Source of the DNA: Mugil cephalus
Taxonomy: Eukaryota; Chordata; Actinopteri; Mugiliformes; Mugilidae
Direction: 5' to 3'
DNA length: 64,000 nt
NCBI RefSeq assembly: GCF_022458985.1
Contig: NC_061781.1
Coordinates: forward strand, 9,575,501 to 9,639,500
Shown: positions 10,727 to 22,185 of the stretch, in pieces
Layout of the letters: each line of letters starts with the position of its first letter
Numbering within the stretch: position 1 is the first letter of the stretch
Notes under the pieces: model-generated
Databases searched by the model: none
The model's input: only the letters and a program-made list of their open reading frames with translations
Told to the model about the DNA's origin: nothing
Translations under genes and position numbers: made by a program

Positions 10727-11273
10727 TACAGAAGAGGATTAGGGCCAATGTGAGAAAAAAAAAGTGAGTTCTGACTTTAAACTCATAATTCTGAGAAAAA
10801 AGTCAGAATTCTGATCTGAAACTCAGAATTCGGACTTTTGTCTCAGAATTCTGAATTTAAATTCTGAGTTTAAACTCAGAATTCTGGCTTTTTTCTCAGA
10901 ATTATGAGTTTAAAGTGAGAATTCTGAGATTAAAGTCAGAATTCTGCCTTTTTTCTCAGAATTCTGAATTTAAATTTTGACTTTTTTCTCAGAATTCTCA
11001 CCTAAAACTCAGAATTCTGAGATTAAAGTCAGAATTCTGCCTTTTTTCTCAGAATTCTGAATTTAAATTCTGACTTTTTTCTCAGAATTCTCACTTAAAA
11101 CTCAGAATTCTGAAATTAAAGTCAGAATTCTGACTTTTGTCTCAGAATTCTGAATTTAAATTCTGACTTTTTTCTCAGAATTCTGAATTTAAATTCTGAC
11201 TTTTTTCTCAGAACTCTGACTTTAAACTCAGAACTCACTTTTTTTCTAACATTAGCCCCAATCCTCTTCTGTA
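10727..11273. mobile_element. Palindromic-repeat element with terminal inverted repeats
   Basis: The ends are inverted repeats: 'tacagaagaggattagggcc' on the left and its near reverse complement on the right, each followed inward by 'agtgagttctga'. The direct repeat GGTCCT (or GGTCCTTA if counted differently) flanks both sides as a target-site duplication. The inside is not coding. It is about a dozen variants of a short palindromic unit built from AGAATTCTGA, TTTAAA and CTTTTTTCTCAG. It behaves like a non-autonomous DNA transposon (MITE) whose core is a minisatellite. Confidence 0.75.
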
Positions 11274-11281
11274 GGTCCTTA

Positions 11282-12609
11282 ATCCACTTTTTTAAAGGAT
11301 TTTTTTTGTCATGTTTTAATGACTAGACATTACCACTTTGAGGGCAGAAAAAATTGAAATATTGAACTGTTTAAAATGGTACATCAAAAATGTATTGAAA
11401 ACCGGCTACTATAAGGCTAAACGACAAAACAGTTTACAGCGATATTAAGAATGTTTACACCCTGGCACAAAAGACGATTTTAGTTTATTTCAGTATTCAT
11501 GACAACTGTACCCGGGGTGAATATTTTTCTAATGCATTAGTTAGTTTTTTATTAAGGTTTAAAATTCTGCCAGACGTTGGGGTGAGCTCAAACTCTGAGA
11601 GTCCATTAGCCTCGGCTCTCAGGATGATGAAGCGGACAATGAGACCTTGACCATCCCACAGGCTGCAGGCGGCTGCAGGTAGCTCCAGCAGCAGCTCGCC
11701 AAACACCACTGCTAGCATGGATTTACACAATGCGGCTGCAAAGCTTAGCATTGTGTGGCCAGAAGCCCTCACCAAGACCACCATGTCTCGTTATCAATCA
11801 ATCAATCAAACTTTATTTATATAGTTATGAGGGAAAAAGACTGCCCAGAGTGAAGTTTTCTACCAGACAAGTGCTGCCTGTTTTTCCTGAGTGCCTTGAG
11901 GAAGCAACCCAATAACAGAACAATCCACTGTCCGCTTAGAACCCAGGGATGGTTAGCGCTGGATTGGATGAGAGAATAAGCCTAGGTTAGTACTTTTATG
12001 TCGTCCATCCTGAACTAAATAGTCTTGAATGTGAGAGGACTTTTTTAAAACCACCATTCACCAACAATAACAGTAAGTCAGTGGGGCAGTAATGTAATTT
12101 CAAGGCTAAGCCCGGGAAGAAAATCACACTTTTAAAAATTATGTCATGTTGTCTATTGCCTACGTTATTCCAGTCTGAGTCTAAAACCACCACTTACCAA
12201 CATGAAAAATCAGTCAGTAGGCAGAGTTTTGATTTCATTATTAGGCTATTAATTGTTTAACTAGGAGACCTACTTTTTAGGCTGCAAAAAAAGTGAGTTT
12301 GTGTCAGTTTTATGCAATGCAAGGTGTGTGTTTGGTCCCTTGCCTTTAACCTGCTCTTGAAATGATACTTTACATTATTATTTCTGTAAATCATCCAGCT
12401 GTATTTAGGTGTTTCTTCACATCTCGCCATGTTCTTGAGATGACTTAGCTGATCTACTGTATATTGTTGATAAAAAGGAAGAGAGTTAAGCATTCTGGGA
12501 TGGACAAGACAGGAGTCAACCAAACAATAAGGAATCCTTCCTATTTATAAACCAATTTGACATTGTTTTAAGTTAAGTTCTAAATTTAGCGAGCGATATG
12601 AGAATTCTG
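11282..12609. other. Intergenic with repeat scraps
   Basis: No gene is recognised. Around 11793-11822 a run of 'aatcaatcaatcaaactt' precedes 'tatttatatag', like the end of a common fish interspersed repeat of unknown class. A copy of the OR-2 upstream 45-bp stretch lies at about 12359. Confidence 0.45.
12359..12402 (+). repeat. 45-bp repeat, copy 2
   Basis: Near-identical to 7967-8012, which lies just upstream of OR-2. It could be the last trace of a lost OR 5' region, or simply a shared repeat. No OR coding sequence was found next to it. Confidence 0.6.
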
Positions 12610-12915
12610 GGCCCTTGGTGGTATGATCCCTGGTTATGGAAGCCAGCTCTTGGAACATGAAACGTCTCCTCTCTGGCGGGGAAAAACCTGGAGCTTGTGG
12701 AAGAGGTCAAGCATTATCAACTAGATACTGTATAGTCGGCGTCACCACCCCAAGACTATCTGACTGTATGTTTGGGTTCTCCTGGTTGTTCATCTGTGCT
12801 CTTGGCACCATGACGGCCTAGGTCATAGGTTGATGATTGACTTCATAGTCATATCATCTGACCTGCGACCATATTTTCTGGGCACTCAGGTGGAGAGAGA
12901 AGCAGAGGAGTCAAC
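12610..12915 (+). mobile_element. LINE relic, endonuclease-start part
   Basis: The plus strand around 12636 encodes a decayed version of the beginning of an AP-endonuclease LINE protein: a WNM segment followed by LLSGGEKPG. The same relic resumes at 13845 after a hAT insertion. The frame is broken repeatedly and there is a large internal loss, so it is an old inactive copy. The exact clade was not determined. Confidence 0.6.
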
Positions 12916-13844
12916 CAGAGCTCTGAATGAACTTTTTTGATCACCAGCCAATGTGGCTGGTAAGTTTCTGAAGTTACCAGCCAATCAGAATTTCCACTAG
13001 CCACATTTTTTCCCTTGCAAAAAAGAGATTATGAGAGCCACTGAATTCATTTGATCATTTTATTAATTAAAGCTTTACATTAATCTTACAATGAAGTTGG
13101 GAATGTATATCCAAATAAAATAATTACAATAAAATGAAATTTACCAAGTTTACAAAGTACATACAAAAATTATCCTAACATTTCATTACTCATGAGCCCT
13201 TATGAGGGGGATACTGTGAAATGCTTGTATGTAAAGGTTAAACATCGTCAGGCTCTCCTGATGACTTTGGGCATCCTCATGATCCTTTACTGCATCTACT
13301 TTGAAATTATTAGTTCCTCCCACAAAATGATTGGTTTTGTGTTTTTCTTTAGCATACATTGGGCAATCCTGACAGAACATTACGTTGTTTTCGTGATCAT
13401 ACACGAGCCACTCATGACCAGTTAGCCATTTACAGTTAAACCTTCTTTTTTTCGTTTTGCGGGATCCAATATCGTCCTCCTCCCCTACCTCTTTGGTAGG
13501 CATGTCCTTTCTCTTCACGGCCGGCTGTCCCAACCATGGCCACATCTTGTTTGTGTTTGTGTCTGCGTCTGTGTCTGTATTTGTATTTGTAGTTGTATAT
13601 ATATTTGTACTGGCATCTAGTGTTTTTCCCACCCAAGAGATGAAACCGCAGCAACTCCCCTAGTAGGCTACGCAAGCTTCTGCGGACATGTTCCCATAGA
13701 AACCGCGCTCACGTGTCCCACGAAGTAGATGGTAAAGTGCCTCATTTACCACCGGCCAGGCTGGCTAGTTAGTTTTTTTTTTTAATAGACGCCAAAATGA
13801 ATTTTCACCCGCATTCGGTTGGCGGGAGTTAATTCAGAGCCCTG
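12916..13844 (-). mobile_element. hAT DNA transposon, defective, nested in LINE
   Basis: The terminal inverted repeats are CAGAGCTCTGAATGAAC (left) and the reverse complement of a CAGGGCTCTGAATTAAC end (right). The flanking 8-bp duplications GAGTCAAC (12908-12915) and GTGTCAAC (13845-13852) match at 7 of 8 bases, the length typical of hAT. The minus-strand frame 13186-13632 encodes a transposase N-terminus with a zinc-finger-like segment (CKWLTGHEWL, then CQDC) resembling the TTF/ZNF862-type fingers of hAT proteins. The catalytic region is missing, so the copy is non-autonomous. It split an older LINE relic. Confidence 0.8.
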
Positions 13845-14697
13845 GTGTCAACTAACCACCACCTGGTGCTGAGTTGGATCAGATGGTAGGGCAAGACGCT
13901 ACACGGATCTGGTAGGCCCAAACGAATTGTGAGGGTCTCCTGGGAACGCCTGGCCGAAGAACCTGTCAAGATGGTCTTTAAGTCCTACCTCGGACAGAGC
14001 TTCAACTGCATCCCAGGGGTGGTGAGGGACATTGAGTCTGAATGGGCCATCTTCAAGATGGATGCTGTAAATCCCTGAACCCGCTGGTGGACACCAGAGG
14101 TGAGGGGAGCCGTCAGGCTGAACAAGGAGGTCTACAGGGCATGCTTGGTCTGTGGGTCTCCGGAAGCAACTGACCGGTAACGGATAGTTAAGCGGTCTGA
14201 GGCCAGGGTAAATGCTGAGGCAAAAACTTGGGCGCGGGAGGAGTTCGGTGAGGCTATGGAGGTTCTGGCAAATCATCCAGTGCCTCAGGAGCGGCAGGCG
14301 GCAACTCACCCACACCGTTTTTGGTGGGGACGAGGAGCTGCTGACTATTGTCCTGTGGTGGAAGGAATACTTTGAGGAGTTCCTCAATCCCATCGGCATG
14401 CACACACATGAAACAGAGCCAGAGGGTCTGGGGTTGGGCCGTCCAATCTCTGGGGCAGAAGTCGCAGAGGTAGTGAAACAACTCCACGGTGGCGAAGCTC
14501 CGGGAGAGGATGACATCTGACCTGGGTATCTTAAGGCTCTGGAAGTTGTAGAGCTGTCCTGGCTGACACTCCTCTGCAACATTGCGTGGACATCAGGGGA
14601 AGCACCCCGGCAAAGTCTACGCCTTATAGTGTATAAGGAGGGTTCGCCAAGTCGGGGAGGAAGTACTGCCTCAAGTGGAGGACTTCAAGTATCCTAA
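13845..14697 (+). mobile_element. LINE relic, endonuclease end and start of RT
   Basis: In shifting plus-strand frames one can read RIVRVSWERLAEEPV, DIESEWAIFKMD, TRWWTPEVRGAVRLNKEVYRA, AREEFGEAMEVL and, further on, AEVAEVVKQLHGGEAPGEDD. These are the linker and early reverse-transcriptase segments of a widespread fish AP-endonuclease LINE. Several stops and frame changes are present. A large internal deletion joins a 'ggcaaagtctacgcc' segment to a downstream piece. It ends where the OR-4 duplicated block begins. Confidence 0.7.
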
Positions 14698-16150
14698 GTC
14701 AAATCCAAAGTCAGACAAACATCACTTGTGCTTTATATGGACACCAACAATATTCAAAATATTCAACATGAGCATTCTCTTGAATGGTTACACAGAGTAA
14801 AAGATATTTTCAGCTAAATGCATAAAATTAAAGTATTTGCAGTGCAGCTGAATATTTTTAGGACACAGCTGTACAAAGCACAATTCATTAAAAAGATAAG
14901 TTAAAAACGTGAAATGTGTTAACTGAGAAATATTTAAAACATTGCTAGTGTTAGAGATATTGGGTATTGAAAGTATTTGAAACAGTACACATATGTATAG
15001 TCAGAATCTTTCTCTTTATAATTTCTAATTTAAAGTTGACTTCATACAGTAAATAAAATCTAAAATCCTGTTTCTTATTTTTTTCAGTTTGAAGCCGTAC
15101 ATGAAAGGATTGACAATAGGAGGAATGAGGAGGAATTCTATCGCCATGAAATTCTGGACACTTTGTGATAAGTCCTTAGAGCCAAATCGCATGTACAACA
15201 AATCAAACAGCAAACACACAACTAAAGTGAGTAAACAAACCATGTGTGGCAAACATGTTTGCATGAACTTACTTCTGTTCTCTGTAGATGTTTTGCATGT
15301 CCTGATCAGACATACATAAGACCAAATAATGAAGATGAAATGGCCAAAATAGAAAGTATAATTAAAAGCTGGAATGACAATTTTAGCTAGAGAGGCAGAG
15401 CAAGCTAGATTAGAAACTAACAAGTTGACACAGTAGATCTTTGGTATGTGTGAGCCACATATTCTCGACATTGATGTTGTAATTGTGCCCATAAACATCA
15501 CATAAAATGGAATCAGCCATGCAAAGGACACAAAGAGACAAATTCTTTGTTTAGTCATCACAGAGTGGTACACCAGAGGTTGGCATATAGCCACATATCT
15601 GTCATAGGCCATCAGAGCTAGAAAAGATAAGTCAGCACAGACTGAAGAGTGCAACACAAAACCCTGTAAAAGACATCCAGCATAAGAGATGACATGAGTG
15701 GTAGACAGAAGATCACTGAGGAATTTGGGATAAAAACCTGATGTCCCATAGAGTCCATTGATGCACAGATTACAGAGGAAGATGTACATGGGTTCATGCA
15801 GATTTTTATCCACGATGATTGTCACAATAATAGTTAGATTCAACAGCCAAATCACACCATAACACAGCAAAGTGAGAGCAAACAGAGGAACTCTGTAGTA
15901 TGAAATTCCACCTAACCCTACCAGCGTAAACATCACTGAAACATTATCCATCATACTTTACCGTTTTTACTTCTCATCTCATTTCAGTAGTGAACAGATG
16001 GAAAACTGCAATAACCTGAGTATTGTGAACAAAAAGTTTCCTGTTCTGTGTCCCTTTGCATAGTCTGCAAGCACGAGTATATGTCCTCTTGTGGCTGTAG
16101 CCCTCAGTGATATTGTCAACGTGGGCTTTCAAACATCCAATCAGTTTCTC
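14698..16150. repeat. Duplicated OR block, copy containing OR-4
   Basis: Counterpart of 8976-10600. The 3' flank is slightly shorter here because of small deletions. The 5' flank stays alignable to about 16150, after which the two diverge. Confidence 0.85.
15025..15954 (-). CDS. Olfactory receptor OR-4 (group II), intact
   Basis: A 309-residue receptor, the tandem duplicate of OR-3, with the same start MMDNVSVMF and the same motifs (LHEPMYIFL, MAYDRYVAICQPL, TCLPHMVCLL, PPIVNPFMYGFK). Differences cluster in TM4 and loop 2 (FYVMFMGTITTSMSRICG against FYMLFISTITTSMTRICG) and in TM6-TM7. These regions help to form the odorant pocket, so a shift in ligand range is possible but is inference. The TM7 motif has FMY where most copies have IIY. 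Confidence 0.96.
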   Translation of the reverse strand: MMDNVSVMFTLVGLGGISYYRVPLFALTLLCYGVIWLLNLTIIVTIIVDKNLHEPMYIFLCNLCINGLYGTSGFYPKFLSDLLSTTHVISYAGCLLQGFVLHSSVCADLSFLALMAYDRYVAICQPLVYHSVMTKQRICLFVSFAWLIPFYVMFMGTITTSMSRICGSHIPKIYCVNLLVSNLACSASLAKIVIPAFNYTFYFGHFIFIIWSYVCLIRTCKTSTENRSKFMQTCLPHMVCLLTLVVCLLFDLLYMRFGSKDLSQSVQNFMAIEFLLIPPIVNPFMYGFKLKKIRNRILDFIYCMKSTLN

Positions 16151-17415
16151 TCACCTTCCTTGCCAAAAAAAAATTAGGCTGGTTTCAGTTGAAGAACATG
16201 CATACACACACACTCATTTGGCCGGCACCCCTCGCACTTGAATGTATATATTTGTTATGATTCTGTGTCTTTGTCATTTTCCTGTGGACATGTTTTGAGT
16301 TTCCTGTTTTATTTTGGTAAGTTCCTTGGTTTCCTGTCAGATGTTCTTCCTTGTGTTTTCCCTTAATTTTCTTTATTGGGTTCTCCTTGTGTGCTGCTCC
16401 TTAATTGGTTTCACCTATGTCTCATCACCCCCCTGTCCTCTTGTGTATATATAGCCCTGCCTTTCCCTTTGCTCCCAGTTGTGTCCTTTTCATCCTCCTG
16501 CTGTTTTGTTGGCTTACCACATTTTTGTCCAAATACCTTGTTCTTTACTCCCTTTTTCTGTTCTTGTTATGAATTACCTGTCATCTGCACCTGCAGCACT
16601 ATTTGTATGAACCCCAGCCTCATTGTCTGGAGTCCTGCATTTGGGTCCCACATTTCCTGCAAACCCTGACACCATTTACACAAAAATAAAACAAATGAAA
16701 CCAATGTGTAATGGGGATAATGGAAAAACCATTAGCCAGACACATTGTATCAGAATTATTTTATTGATCCCAGGGGGAAATTACTTTTCGCTACAGCAGC
16801 TCCCACCCAAAGTGCTCCAGTGTTAAGAACAAATGACTGAACAGATATGATAATTATTTTTTTTATTATTTTCTATGTCTATACTTTTCTTCCTGCAAGT
16901 TTGATGGTGCAGCGCCCCACCACCTTCTATTACAGGCTACCACTGCTTAAAGAGGACATGAATGAAACGTACAACAACATAGTGTATGTGTACATATATA
17001 CACATTTTAAACATATTACCAAAATGAAACGTCGTGAGAGTCACCCGTTTTAATGAAAGTCAGCTTTTGATAGCATTTATGAAACATGGGGCATAGTCTT
17101 TATTTGACATCACTCCCTACGTCATCATATGTGTTAGTTGCTTTGGCCACTATTGAAGAAGACACAGTTTAGGAGAAAATATGTCAGAGGATGAGGCAGA
17201 AACAGAGATTTTTCTGTAAACTAACCCAATGGCCTACGCTTTTGAGCCACTGACAAGAAAGAGCGTTTTTTTTGCAGAGGTTCAGCAGCTCTGGACGGAG
17301 ATGGCAGCGAGGAGAGAGTTGGCAACTTCATGGTGTACTTGTTCAAAAGTTTAAGATGTAGCTCAAAAAAATTCAGAAAACCCCTCAAAACAGAAATGTA
17401 AGTGTCAAAAAATGA
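16151..17415. other. Intergenic with repeat scraps
   Basis: No gene is recognised. The stretch 16225-16680 is T-rich and looks like a dispersed fish repeat ('gagtttcctgttttattttg'). A Rex1-like LINE tail occurs at 16752-16822. Confidence 0.45.
16752..16822 (-). mobile_element. LINE 3' tail fragment (same family as 3.5 kb)
   Basis: 'gatcccagggggaaattact' followed by 'ctacagcagctcc' matches the tail at 3518-3570. No coding sequence is attached. Confidence 0.65.
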
Positions 17416-17423
17416 CTCAGTAA

Positions 17424-17756
17424 TAGAAATCGACCAATATATCGGCCGATATTTGCATTTTTTTACTGGTATCGTCATTGGCCAATACGTGGGTGTGTTC
17501 ACCGATACATATATGTATATAAGTACCCCCCCCATCACCCACCCCCACCCCTGCAAAATCAGCAGACCTGTGCAGGTCAGCAGAGTGCATGCAACTGGAA
17601 GTTGGAAAATGATAGTACTCATCGGCACGTTCAGAGCTGTATACAGCTCTACGGCTCTGGACATACAGAGTACTCCTAAAAATAAGAGTTGAAAGGTTGT
17701 CTCGCTCTCTCTCCAGAAAACTAATAGTGCAGGTTCTCCATTTCGGTCGATCTCTA
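17424..17756. mobile_element. hAT-type MITE
   Basis: The left end 'tagaaatcgaccaatatatc' and the right end (reverse complement 'tagagatcgaccgaaatgg') form terminal inverted repeats. CTCAGTAA (17416-17423) and CTCAGTAT (17757-17764) are a 7-of-8 match for an 8-bp target duplication. No transposase is inside, so it is non-autonomous. Confidence 0.75.
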
Positions 17757-17764
17757 CTCAGTAT

Positions 17765-19422
17765 TGAGCAGCCCCACAGTTCTTTAACGCCAACCCATTC
17801 TTAAACTTTTGATCAGCTGATGAACGAACGGCATATTTCAGTTCAGTTGTTTTCAATAAATTGCCTGCTCAAAATGTTTGGCCTCTTACTCCCATTTCTT
17901 CTTTTTGCATTTTGAAGCTCTGCTAAGGACCTGCCTAAGATCCAATAGTGCAAAATGCAAATTTTAGGGTGCAGCTAGCACAAGTGGTCGTGTCAGTGGT
18001 AAATGATGGAAATGAACAGTTTTGCCCCAGTCTTTAACTTTATAATTCTCACACAAACATCCAGGAGCACTGCAGAACCTCCTTTAATTCATTTTGTAAT
18101 CTGCTCCTCTTTCCCTGTCATTTGCAATGTACTGTAGCGACTGCAGCTGATGCAGTTGCACTCAATTTACCAACATCACTAATAGTAATGCCCATTTTAG
18201 TAGGTGAAACGCAAGCAGCTTTTTAAATTTAAGTTTGAGCAGTACTTCCTTTTAAAGAGCATACTTTGTCCCCTTTAAGAGGCAGCCTCCATGTTGTATG
18301 CTTGTTTTTTATGTGCACAACATTCTGTTGAGTTTTTGACTTGACACACTGCAATCAGGGAAATGCAATTTAATTTCAAGCTAATTTTTATTCAGTAGAA
18401 ATACAAGTCAAACATCCTCAGACAGGCCTTCATACCCTAAAACGAAAGATGCTCACAGTCTAGCATCTTTAAAAATTGAGCAATTTCTTGGTTTTGAGGC
18501 ATCCAGTGGTGAGGTTGCAAATTGAAGTCAACTGCTAACCCATTCGCTACGGCTTCATTTCCAAGAGTACAGGAGAACCCACAGTTGCCGACACTTTGAT
18601 CTAACAATGAACAATGTCCTCTTTACAACTCTCCATTGGTTGATTTGTTGGGCTACTATAGAAACATGGTGCGCTCCATGGAAGAGGACCTGCACCCTAC
18701 GTAGATATGGAGCCATAAGTCTAAGCTAAAGAAAACAGGACAACAAAATTATGAATACTGCAGTCCTGAATCACACACAGTGGTCCTTTTCAAATAAAAA
18801 TACCAACATGTTGTGTACATTTAAGTCAATGTCATGTCAGTAGTAATCCATCATCAAAATAACAGTGTCACTAGATGTCTTATTTTATTTGTTGAAAGAA
18901 GGAACATAACTAATTTACTTGAAATGTTTTTTTTTATTTTGACGTTTTTCCTTATTATATTTATATAATATATTTTCTTTACTGTTACATGACAATTCGT
19001 ATACATAAATAACTCAATATACTATTCATTTACATTTTTACCTTTTTTATACTTTATATTCAAGGGATGCTGACTTGTGATCCACTCTGTTTCTGTGCAC
19101 TAATGCTACTATTTATCTCTCTCTATATGTACATAATGAATTTCTTCCAATCATGTTTTTTTTAGTTGCAGAATTTCACTCAAAAATATTTACAAAGCCA
19201 AAAGATTTGAAGCACTTTTTTTATGTTACAGTTAAGTGGGCAAAAGTGAAAGACCATGCTCAGTCATTTATTACTACTGACTGTAGTATGTGGTCATAAC
19301 GGTCTCACAATCAGATCATTTACATGTTGGCTTGTTTTGATCTGATTCTTCTTCAGCTTTATTGTGATATTTTAAGGGTGTGCACACATGTTATTATAAT
19401 CTTTGCTTGCACAGATCCATGA
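17765..19422. other. Intergenic, 3' flank of OR-5
   Basis: No gene or clear transposon was recognised. T-rich runs near 18925-18975 are low complexity. Confidence 0.45.
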
Positions 19423-20355
19423 TCATCTTTTATACAATAACAACGTTAAAATGTGTCTTCTAATTTCTGGTAATTTAAGACCATAAATGAGAGGATTCAG
19501 AATGGGAGGAATGACAACAAATTCCAGTGATAGAATTACAGCTGCTAATGGATTCAGGTCTTCAGCGTTGGACCGAATCAGGACAATTTCACAAAAACCT
19601 ATGATGGAATAAACCCCAAATGAGACCATGTGTGGCAGACAGCTCTGTAACACCTTAACATTGAATTCTGCTGACTTTTTACAGCAGATCAGTACAATCC
19701 GTAAATATGTGTAGAGGATATAGAAAAAGGAAAAGAAAACTGTAATTATGGCCATGAGCATGCCCATGGCATTGTTGACAGAAGTGGAAATGCACGCTAA
19801 TTTGACCACACTCCAGCTAGCACAGAATACTTTTTGTATGTCATTACCACATAAAGGAAGTCTGACAACCATAATAATGATTATTGTGAGGTTGCAGGTT
19901 GGATAGGCCCAAGCAAAAATTGCCAATCTGTAGACGGTTTTCCTAGACATCTTTCTGTGATAGTGTAAAGGATGACACACAGCAACATATCGATCATATG
20001 CCATAATGGTGAGAATGGTCAGTTCATACGAACCATATGTGTAAACAACATAGATCTGAGTGAAGCAAGCAGGACGTGAAATTAAATGAGTGTCAGACAG
20101 GAGGTCCATGAGGAATCTGGGGAAGAAACCGGCAGAGCCATACAAGGCGTTAATAGATAACAAAGCAATGAACATGTACATGGGCTCATGAAGTGTCCTC
20201 TGTTGTAATATCACCATAAGTATGAGAAGATTAGCAGAGACCATAAAGCTGTAGAGCAGGAGGCAAAAGGTAAAGGCTAGATAGCGGTAGTGTCCAATGA
20301 TCACAAACATGGTGAAGTTAAAGTAAAAGGGAACAGTGGTGTTTTCCATTTCCAT
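19423..20355 (-). CDS. Olfactory receptor OR-5 (group I), intact
   Basis: A receptor of about 310 residues starting MEMENTTVPFYF. It shows N-terminal NTT, LHEPMYMFIA in TM2, MAYDRYVAVCHPLHYH after TM3, SCLPHMVSFG entering TM6 and PPILNPLIYGLKLPEI in TM7. The open frame runs further upstream to an ATG at 20457. That extension is hydrophobic and crosses a polypyrimidine tract and splice acceptor (near 20370), so it is most likely intron and 5'UTR, not protein. The second Met (20349) aligns with the other group I starts. The C-terminus is short (LTLLLYKR). Confidence 0.94.
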   Translation of the reverse strand: MEMENTTVPFYFNFTMFVIIGHYRYLAFTFCLLLYSFMVSANLLILMVILQQRTLHEPMYMFIALLSINALYGSAGFFPRFLMDLLSDTHLISRPACFTQIYVVYTYGSYELTILTIMAYDRYVAVCHPLHYHRKMSRKTVYRLAIFAWAYPTCNLTIIIIMVVRLPLCGNDIQKVFCASWSVVKLACISTSVNNAMGMLMAIITVFFSFFYILYTYLRIVLICCKKSAEFNVKVLQSCLPHMVSFGVYSIIGFCEIVLIRSNAEDLNPLAAVILSLEFVVIPPILNPLIYGLKLPEIRRHILTLLLYKR

Positions 20356-20369
20356 TGGTGTGACAGCAC

Positions 20370-20474
20370 CTGTGTAGAAAAAAAAAAAAAAAATGTCAAC
20401 AGTTGTGTGACAAAATGCTGACCTACTTGATAAAATGACACTGAAAGATAATTTCATACAGTGTGACTGTACTT
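20370..20474 (-). other. Probable 5'UTR intron of OR-5
   Basis: On the minus strand a donor GTAAGTACAGTCAC starts at 20474. A long T run and the acceptor CTACACAG end at 20370, only 14 bases before the first Met codon. The same donor context and acceptor position occur at OR-1 and OR-6, which supports real splicing. Confidence 0.65.
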
Positions 20475-20479
20475 ACCAA

Positions 20480-21780
20480 AATAGGGTTCACTCACGCCTG
20501 GGTCTGCTCTACATTTTCCTGTCATTATTGGTTGGTTACATCTGCAGTGGTGTGACTCAGACACAACACAGGTATTGGAAAGGGGAGGCCATTTTAAACG
20601 TTATGTGGGTCTTGTTGTCAAAACAGCTTTTGCTCTTTGGGGGATTCTTACATTAACATCGTATTACTTTGATGAATGTGAAAGACGTCCCTTTTAGCAG
20701 TAATTGTGAAAATATATAGTTTAATAATGAAATAAAACATTAAAGGAAAAACAGAAAGGGATAACATAAGTTTATTACTACTGTTAGATTGTCAACAGGC
20801 AAGTTACCTAGTGCCCAGTGGTCACACATAGTGAGGTAGTAAAAAAAATTAACATAGTTTATATTGAGTATATATTTATTGTATTTTTTTAAAACAATTT
20901 TCACATATACCCCCCAGTATATGTGTCATTACTGTTATATACAGGAGGGTAGGGGTCAGCAAGGACTTAAGGGAGAAGGAAGCTACCATCCATATAAACT
21001 GTTTAGCTGACAAATATGGTCTATATGGTCTATAAAAGTTTGCCAGAATAGAGTAAAAAAAAAATGTTCACAACACAGGCCCTCAGTGCAGCAAATATAA
21101 TTTTATCACTCATTCATATGGCCTACTGCCAAGGCCTCCCTTTATTTATTTATTTTTATATACAACATAAGTGAGTCTCTCAAGCTCCAAGCTTTCAGCT
21201 TAACAAAACAGAGCTAATGAACGTCTGGCCTGAAGCCGACAAAGGTCAGCCTTTTTCTTTTCCTTATTTAATAATTTGATAAGCACAATTTAAGACAAAG
21301 GGGAATAACACACCACAGAGCTCCAGAAATATGCCCATATTTTTAATTTAAGTGAGAGACCACTGGATTGACAAATGATTCAGGAGATTTCATTGTAAAG
21401 GTAATTTAATTTACCATGCAGTGACACTGAAAACCACTGTAACCTTCCCTGTATTTTGTAAAGTTTGTTGTTGGTGTTTCTGTCTTCATTCATTCCTTCT
21501 GTTTTCCCTCGTTGATGTAAAAAAAAAAACTTATAGAGCAACATGCATTGGAGAACTATAAGCTACTATAATATGAAAAAAAATAATCAGGAGAACATAC
21601 AGCATTTCACAAAAACAAAAAGAAATCAAAAGTAACAGAGCCAGAGCACCAGTGAGTCAGTGGATAAGAGCCAGCTAATGAAAGATGTACACATACACGT
21701 ATGTACATTTACTATCCCTCTACTTCATGACTTTTTACCTTTTTGAGGAAAAAATATTTCACCCCATTTTGTGCAACAAG
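20480..21780. other. Intergenic, nothing recognised
   Basis: AT-rich DNA upstream of OR-5 without a recognisable gene or element. Confidence 0.45.
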
Positions 21781-21784
21781 GGTA

Positions 21785-22185
21785 ATGATTTGGGATGGGA
21801 TTCGAGAACCATTTCTTTAAAAGAACCAGTTCCAACTGGTTCAGTTCATTAATATCATTAGCGTTAATGCTTATCGACCCCCTTATTGATTCTTTTCGTC
21901 CCAGTTCGAAGGTGGGGGTAATGCACCTAAAAGTTGTTTGCCAACCGCCATAAAACTAAAGACGAATCTTTATGTCTAAGCACGTCATAGTGGATCAAGA
22001 TTGAAATGGTCGAAAGTGTGACTTCACTTCACCAGATGGAAACAGCACAACGTGCAGCAGCGTCATTTCAAGCATAAGGTGGCAACACTACCAACATGAT
22101 GAAGCATTTGTCGAAGACACCCGGCATTTAATACAGAGTGTCAATCTCCAGTCAACAAGTGCAGCTATCGCTGTGGGTGAGGTTC
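21785..22185 (+). mobile_element. hAT relic, 5' end and BED-finger region
   Basis: It opens with 'gggattcgagaaccatttct' and a 'gaaccagttccaactggttc' stretch, like the terminus of a fish hAT. Further right, 'ggtggcaacactaccaacatgatgaagcat' can be read as a degraded BED zinc-finger tail (GGNTTNMMKHL-like). Only this 5' portion remains and no full transposase follows. Confidence 0.5.

Noticed and set aside
13899-14582. 227-residue minus-strand frame
   Set aside because: It is antisense to a LINE relic that reads on the plus strand, and has no recognisable domain.
20356-20457. N-terminal extension of OR-5
   Set aside because: It reads through a T run and a splice acceptor; the Phe run is translated polypyrimidine tract.
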